Below, in pieces: positions 21,765-25,639 of a DNA stretch of 25,639 nucleotides. Position 1 is the first letter of the stretch. Each line of letters begins with the position of its first letter. Below the pieces are notes generated by a model, which did no database searches, was not told where the DNA came from, and worked only from the letters and a program-made list of their open reading frames with translations. The stretch covers positions 1 to 25,639 of the forward strand of contig JBBRNH010000088.1 in the NCBI GenBank assembly GCA_038230415.1, given 5' to 3'. Position numbers and translations under genes: made by a program. This DNA is from JBBRNH01 sp038230415. GTDB taxonomy: Bacteria; Bacteroidota; Bacteroidia; Cytophagales; Spirosomataceae.

Positions 21765-23165
21765 ATGCAATACGACGTTATTTTTATCGGCTCCGGGCCG
21801 GGAGGTTACACCGGGGCCGTGCGTTGCGCCCAATTAGGGCTGAAAACCGCCATCATCGAGAAATATGCGACCCTCGGCGGTACCTGCCTCAACGTAGGCT
21901 GCATTCCGTCGAAGGCGTTACTTGACTCGTCGGAGCATTTTTACAACGCCCGCCACACCTTTGCCGAACACGGTATCAAACTCGATAACCTCGCCGTTGA
22001 CCTGCACCAGATGATTACCCGCAAGCAGGACGTGGTTGACCAAACTACCAAAGGCATTGTGTATCTGATGAAGAAAAATAAGGTGGATACGTTCTACGGT
22101 CTCGGCTCGTTTGTGGATGCCAACACGGTGAAAATCAACAAAGAAGATGGTACTGATGAAACCATCACCGGCAAAAATATCGTGATCGGCACGGGGTCAA
22201 AACCAATGTCATTCCCCTCGATGCCGCTCGATGGCAAGCGGATCATCACCTCAACAGAAGCCCTGAAACTGCCCGAAATACCAAAGCACCTGATCATCAT
22301 CGGGGCGGGGGTTATCGGGGCCGAACTCGGTTCGGTTTATGCCCGGCTCGGCGCGAAGGTGTCGTTTGTGGAGTTCGCCGATTCGATGATTCCGACAATG
22401 GACAAAACGATGGGTAAAGAGTTGTACAAATCCATCAAAAAAATCGGGGCTGAGTTTTACTTCAACCATAAAGTGACGAAGGTAGAAAACACCGGCGAGG
22501 GCGTAGTGGTCAGTATTGATACTCCCAAAGCAGAGCAAATGACCCTCACCGGCGACTATTGCTTAGTGTCGGTCGGGCGCAAACCCTTCACCGACGGCCT
22601 GAATCTCGAAGCCGCCGGTCTGCAAACCGATCAGCGCGGCAAAGTCGAAGTCAATGATTACCTGCAAACCGCCGTGCCGCATATCTACGCCCTCGGCGAT
22701 GTGATTCGGGGGGCGATGCTGGCCCATAAAGCCGAAGAAGAAGGCGTATTTATTGCCGAGACCATTGCCGGACAGAAGCCGCATATCAACTACCGCCTGA
22801 TTCCGAACGTGGTTTATACCTGGCCCGAAGTGGCGGCAGTGGGTTATACCGAAGAAGAAGTCAAGGAGAAAGGCATTGCCTACAAAGTCGGTTCGTTTCC
22901 GTTCAAAGCGTTGGGCCGCGCCCGTGCCAGTATGGACGTTGATGGGGTGGTGAAGGTGCTGGCCGATAAAACAACCGACGAGTTGCTGGGCGTTCACATC
23001 ATTGGCCCGCGTGCTGCCGATATGATTGCCGAAGCCGTTGTTGCCATGGAGTTCCGGGCCTCGGCAGAGGATATTTCGCGGATGTCGCACGCCCACCCGA
23101 CCTATACCGAAGCCTTTAAAGAAGCGTGTCTGGCCGCAACAGATAACCGGGCAATCAATATATAG
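21765..23165 (+). CDS. lpd: Dihydrolipoyl dehydrogenase
   Basis: The E3 subunit shared by 2-oxoacid dehydrogenase complexes and the glycine cleavage system; it reoxidises dihydrolipoyl groups with NAD+. The ATG at 21765 starts MQYDVIFIGSGPGGYTGAVR; the open frame to 21588 is an overlap with the previous gene. The 466 residues include the FAD-binding GSGPGG, the redox-active disulfide Cys41/Cys46 in GGTCLNVGCIPSK, the NAD-binding IIGAGVIGAELGSVYARLG, the second FAD motif YALGDVIRGAMLAHKAEEEG, and the His444/Glu449 dyad in HAHPTYTEAF. All catalytic residues are present and the length is standard. Confidence 0.97.
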   Translation: MQYDVIFIGSGPGGYTGAVRCAQLGLKTAIIEKYATLGGTCLNVGCIPSKALLDSSEHFYNARHTFAEHGIKLDNLAVDLHQMITRKQDVVDQTTKGIVYLMKKNKVDTFYGLGSFVDANTVKINKEDGTDETITGKNIVIGTGSKPMSFPSMPLDGKRIITSTEALKLPEIPKHLIIIGAGVIGAELGSVYARLGAKVSFVEFADSMIPTMDKTMGKELYKSIKKIGAEFYFNHKVTKVENTGEGVVVSIDTPKAEQMTLTGDYCLVSVGRKPFTDGLNLEAAGLQTDQRGKVEVNDYLQTAVPHIYALGDVIRGAMLAHKAEEEGVFIAETIAGQKPHINYRLIPNVVYTWPEVAAVGYTEEEVKEKGIAYKVGSFPFKALGRARASMDVDGVVKVLADKTTDELLGVHIIGPRAADMIAEAVVAMEFRASAEDISRMSHAHPTYTEAFKEACLAATDNRAINI

Positions 23166-23319
23166 TGGGTTTCTGACTCGATTTTGGCGGAGCGTTTCGT
23201 TAGACTCAGGCCGCTACAATGCTGCTGTTGTTAGAAAATTCTGGTTATTTCTTGTTTGGTTGCATACAATTTGCGTCTTTTCGGTGCAATACCGCAAAAA
23301 CACAACCCCAACTGTAATT

Positions 23320-23913
23320 ATGAAAAATCTATTTGCGTTGCTCATCCTCGCGCTGAGTCTGCTGATTGTCTCGCCATCAACGGCCCAAGACGACACGAAA
23401 CCGAAAAAAGCAAAGGCCAAGAAGGAGAAAGCCGAAGCCAAACCGGATATAAAGGAAGCAAAGGCCGATAAGAAAGCGGCTAAGTCAGACGGCGACAAGG
23501 CGGCTGAGAAACAGGCAAAGGCCGATAAAAAAGCGGCAAAGGAAGATAAGGCAGATGCCAAAGCCGACAAGAAAAAGGCCAAAGCTGATGCCGCTATGAC
23601 CGCCGATGCCAAGCCAGAGAAAAAGGCCAAAGTTGATGCCGCCATGACTGCCGATGCCAAACCAGAAAAAAAGGCCAAAGGCGATAGTAAAGGTGCCAAA
23701 GCCAACGATGCCGACAAGGTGACCAAAGCCGACAAGCCAGCCAAAACCAGTAAGGTAAAGGAAGAAAAAGCTACCCCCGCCGATTATAAAGCTCCCGTTG
23801 ACCGCTCAAGCAAAGGTCCCAATGGCGAAACCGTGATGACCGGCCCGCGTGGTGGTAAGTACTACATCAATAAAAACGGCAACAAAACGTATTTGAGCAG
23901 TTTGAAGGATTGA
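23320..23913 (+). CDS. Secreted Lys/Ala-rich protein with PBCV-type basic adaptor motif
   Basis: A 197-residue protein. The ATG at 23320 gives a signal peptide (NLFALLILALSLLIVSPSTAQ); the longer frame from 23026 overlaps lpd. Residues about 24-150 are an extreme low-complexity region of Lys, Ala, Asp and Glu in KADKK/KAKAE repeats, resembling histone H1-like tails, and include two 16-residue tandem units (KADAAMTADAKPEKKA form). The last 30 residues, SKGPNGETVMTGPRGGKYY followed by INKNGNKTYL, match the short PBCV-specific basic adaptor motif found fused to diverse secreted or viral proteins. The role is unknown; a cell-surface polyanion- or DNA-binding function is only a guess. Compositional bias accounts for the strongly A-rich coding strand. 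Confidence 0.8.
   Translation: MKNLFALLILALSLLIVSPSTAQDDTKPKKAKAKKEKAEAKPDIKEAKADKKAAKSDGDKAAEKQAKADKKAAKEDKADAKADKKKAKADAAMTADAKPEKKAKVDAAMTADAKPEKKAKGDSKGAKANDADKVTKADKPAKTSKVKEEKATPADYKAPVDRSSKGPNGETVMTGPRGGKYYINKNGNKTYLSSLKD
23581..23676 (+). repeat. Two tandem 48-bp units within the Lys/Ala-rich gene
   Basis: Positions 23581-23628 and 23629-23676 encode 16-residue units differing only at one residue (Ala versus Val). Several synonymous changes show that the duplication is not brand new. The unit length keeps frame, so copy number could vary between strains. Confidence 0.85.
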
Positions 23914-23928
23914 AGAGATGATGGAACA

Positions 23929-24021
23929 CGGATGGCGCAGATTGCTATGATTTACACAGATTTCTTTTTCTCGGCCAGCACTGGAGAAATCTGCGTGAAT
24001 CTCAACAATCTGCGTCATCCG
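23929..24021. repeat. Long imperfect inverted repeat between convergent genes
   Basis: Arms of 36 bases at 23929-23964 and 23986-24021 are complementary at 30 positions around a 21-base loop. The shared core includes CGGATG-CGCAGATTG and CAGATTTC. It fills the spacer between the Lys/Ala-rich gene (ends 23913) and the surface-repeat gene (ends 24037). In RNA it makes a long hairpin on either strand and probably terminates both genes. I recall near-identical sequences scattered in Cytophagales genomes, which would make it a dispersed repeat; not searched here. Confidence 0.75.
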
Positions 24022-24036
24022 TATCCCATTAGGCTC

Positions 24037-25638
24037 TCAATTCCGATCTACCGTCACCACTGCTTTGCCCGATGCCAGCCCGCGCCCGCAGGCACTGCTC
24101 AACGTCGGAATCGTGTATTCGGTGGTGATAACGGGCGCAACAGTCAGCACATAGGGATTCAGAAACGTGCCCGTCACCTGCGTACCGTCGGCTGTGGTGA
24201 ACGACCAGGGCGGTAAGCCATTCTTAAACGCAACCCGCACCTTTGCCGTTTGGCCGGGCCTGACGGTGCCTTCGCCTACCACGGTTGCCAACGCTACATT
24301 CAGAGCCAGCACATTAATCGTAGTTTCGGAGCCATTGACGGGCGGACTGGTTGACACAACGCGCATCCGAACGGCATTCAGCGTGTCTCTCAGGTATGCG
24401 GGCGCAATTACACTCTTTATCACACCGTCTTTTACCGTTGTTGCCACGCTCACGAATTTCCCGCTCGTGTCGGCTACCTGCACTACCCATTTATTATTGG
24501 CATAAAACCGCCCGGTGGTCGTGTACGGCACCGTAATTTCTGCCCCGGCGCAGATGGTTCGCTTGCTTAGATCGCCGGTGGTGATAACCGACGGTGGAAT
24601 GTTCACCCGCACAAAAGCCCGGCCACTAAACGGCCCCACGCCACAGGCCCCGCCCGCCGAGGTGATGCCGTAACCCGTTGGATTTCGCGGACTGACCCGA
24701 ATGGTGTGCGGGCTTTTCAGGATGCCGTTCTCGTAGGTTCCATCGGTCATCAGTACGAAATAAGGTGCGGTTCCGGTGAAATCAATCTGTAAATCAGCCG
24801 GTTTGCCCTCGTCAATCCGAATCGTATCGTTTCGCAGGACGGTTGTAGTCTGCTCGGCCACAAGCAACGGCACCGAATCGGTTGCCAACACGGGTGAGGT
24901 TGACAGAAGCCGCAGCCGGTACGTTTTGCCGGGCGTAATGCCATACGGCAGCCGCGTGGTGATGGGGCTTGCCGGTACTGCCGCCCCCGAAATGTTTTGC
25001 CAGTTGCCCGACGTGTCGGCTACCTGCGCCACAAAACCGTTGCCGGTATTGAACTTCCCTGTTGCTGCAAAAACGAGTTGGAACGGTGTCCCGGTGCAGA
25101 TTTTATAGCCGCCCGCCGGGGCTTTCAGGCTCAGGGCCGGGGCTGGATTTTCGTTCACATTCACCAGCACCTCGCCCGTTGCCGCGCCCGACCCGCACGG
25201 CCCGCTCACAGCCGCCACCCGGTAAACGGTTGGTTTTGCGGGCGATACCGTAAGTTCATACGGTGTTGTCAGGATGTTCTGCACCCGCGTTCCGTCAGTC
25301 AGCGCAAAAGACCAGGGGCCTTGCCCACTCAAACTGACCCGCAACGTAACGGCCTGACCAGGCAATACCGTGATGGCTCCGGTGCCATCGGCCAGGTCGA
25401 GCCGGGCGGTTGGCACCGACAGCACCCGAAACGGTTGGGCAGCACCCGCCACTACCGGGCTGCCCGATGCTACGCGCAGGGTGTAGCGGGTGCTGCCCGT
25501 CAGACTGACCGGAATTTGGGCGGTTAACGGGCTGTTTTTTCAAACGCGCAGCATCGTATCGGTGCGGCCTGTGGCGTTGGTTAGCAGGAGTAATAATTGG
25601 TTATCAAGATTGACACGCCCGGTGGTGCTGAACGGCAC
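24037..25638 (-). pseudogene. Ig/PKD-like surface repeat protein, 5'-partial, with internal TGA
   Basis: The frame stays protein-like from the window edge to the TGA at 24037-24039 (534 codons), but contains an in-frame TGA at 25540-25542. Two module types alternate. One carries GPWSFALTDGT, APYFVLMTDGTYENG or PPWSFTTADGT, followed by YxLTVxP and a conserved Cys near its end. The other carries an initial Cys, VPYTTTGRFYANNKWVVQVAD and RLRLLSTSP-type strands. The same second-module pattern (VPFSTTGRVNLDNQLLLLLT) is readable beyond the TGA, proving that the frame is continuous. Such arrays are typical of large Bacteroidota adhesins or exported scaffolds; no T9SS C-terminal domain follows the last module. 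It is either a nonsense-mutated gene or a base error. Confidence 0.75.
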
Positions 25639-25639
25639 C

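Noticed and set aside
23214..23744. A 176-codon minus-strand hydrophobic Ala/Leu/Phe-rich frame
   Set aside because: It is the complement of the Lys/Ala-rich coding repeats, whose AAG/GCC codons read as CTT/GGC in reverse; the membrane-like look is an artefact.

Overview
The window looks like a chromosomal segment from a Bacteroidota bacterium of the order Cytophagales, most likely a Spirosoma-like genus (inference). The signs are a TonB-dependent receptor with a carboxypeptidase-regulatory-like N-terminus, a 7TM-DISM hybrid regulator ending in REC and AraC domains, YafY/WYL and GyrI-like proteins, a DUF6934-type protein, weak Shine-Dalgarno sequences, and several promoters with the Bacteroidota -7 pattern TAnnTTTG. 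I see no rRNA, tRNA, CRISPR array, transposase or integrase.

Layout. The 3' end of an unidentified plus-strand gene (2-121) converges through a repeat-rich spacer on mutL (249-2207). mutL is the last gene of a minus-strand group that starts with a His-rich membrane-anchored protein (4742-5113) and a TonB-dependent receptor (2242-4668), probably a metal-uptake pair. After a divergent promoter region come a 60-aa membrane protein (5441-5623) and a Uma2-family protein (5762-6346) lying between two near-identical terminator hairpins. Then follow, all on the minus strand, an RluA-type pseudouridine synthase, panB and a class I aminotransferase.

The most unusual structure is at 9279-10100. A small AT-richer cassette with a DUF6934-like gene and a 62-aa gene sits directly in front of the aminotransferase. 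It is flanked by two 68-bp copies (one mismatch) of the aminotransferase start region. The upstream copy keeps the recognisable promoter but is now a 29-codon remnant whose stop overlaps the start of the DUF6934 gene. The cassette therefore appears to have inserted at the start of the gene, restored it, and taken over its promoter.

Beyond this lie a cytochrome c lipoprotein and murQ (minus), a divergent secreted TIM-barrel isomerase-like protein (plus), an NAD(P)-binding epimerase-like protein, an M13 metallopeptidase, a periplasmic thioredoxin-like protein and a Tat-exported Gfo/Idh/MocA oxidoreductase (all minus). Next is a yafY-like regulator with a GyrI-like partner, divergent from a 759-aa one-protein sensor/response regulator. 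That protein has lost its HATPase domain but keeps intact REC and AraC domains. Dihydrolipoyl dehydrogenase (lpd) and a secreted Lys/Ala-rich protein with a C-terminal PBCV-type basic adaptor motif follow. The window ends in a large Ig/PKD-like surface repeat protein on the minus strand that runs off the edge and carries an in-frame TGA.

Most genes are core metabolism or cell-envelope genes. The accessory signals are the DUF6934 cassette, the kinase-less hybrid regulator, the interrupted surface protein and four classes of intergenic inverted repeats or hairpins.
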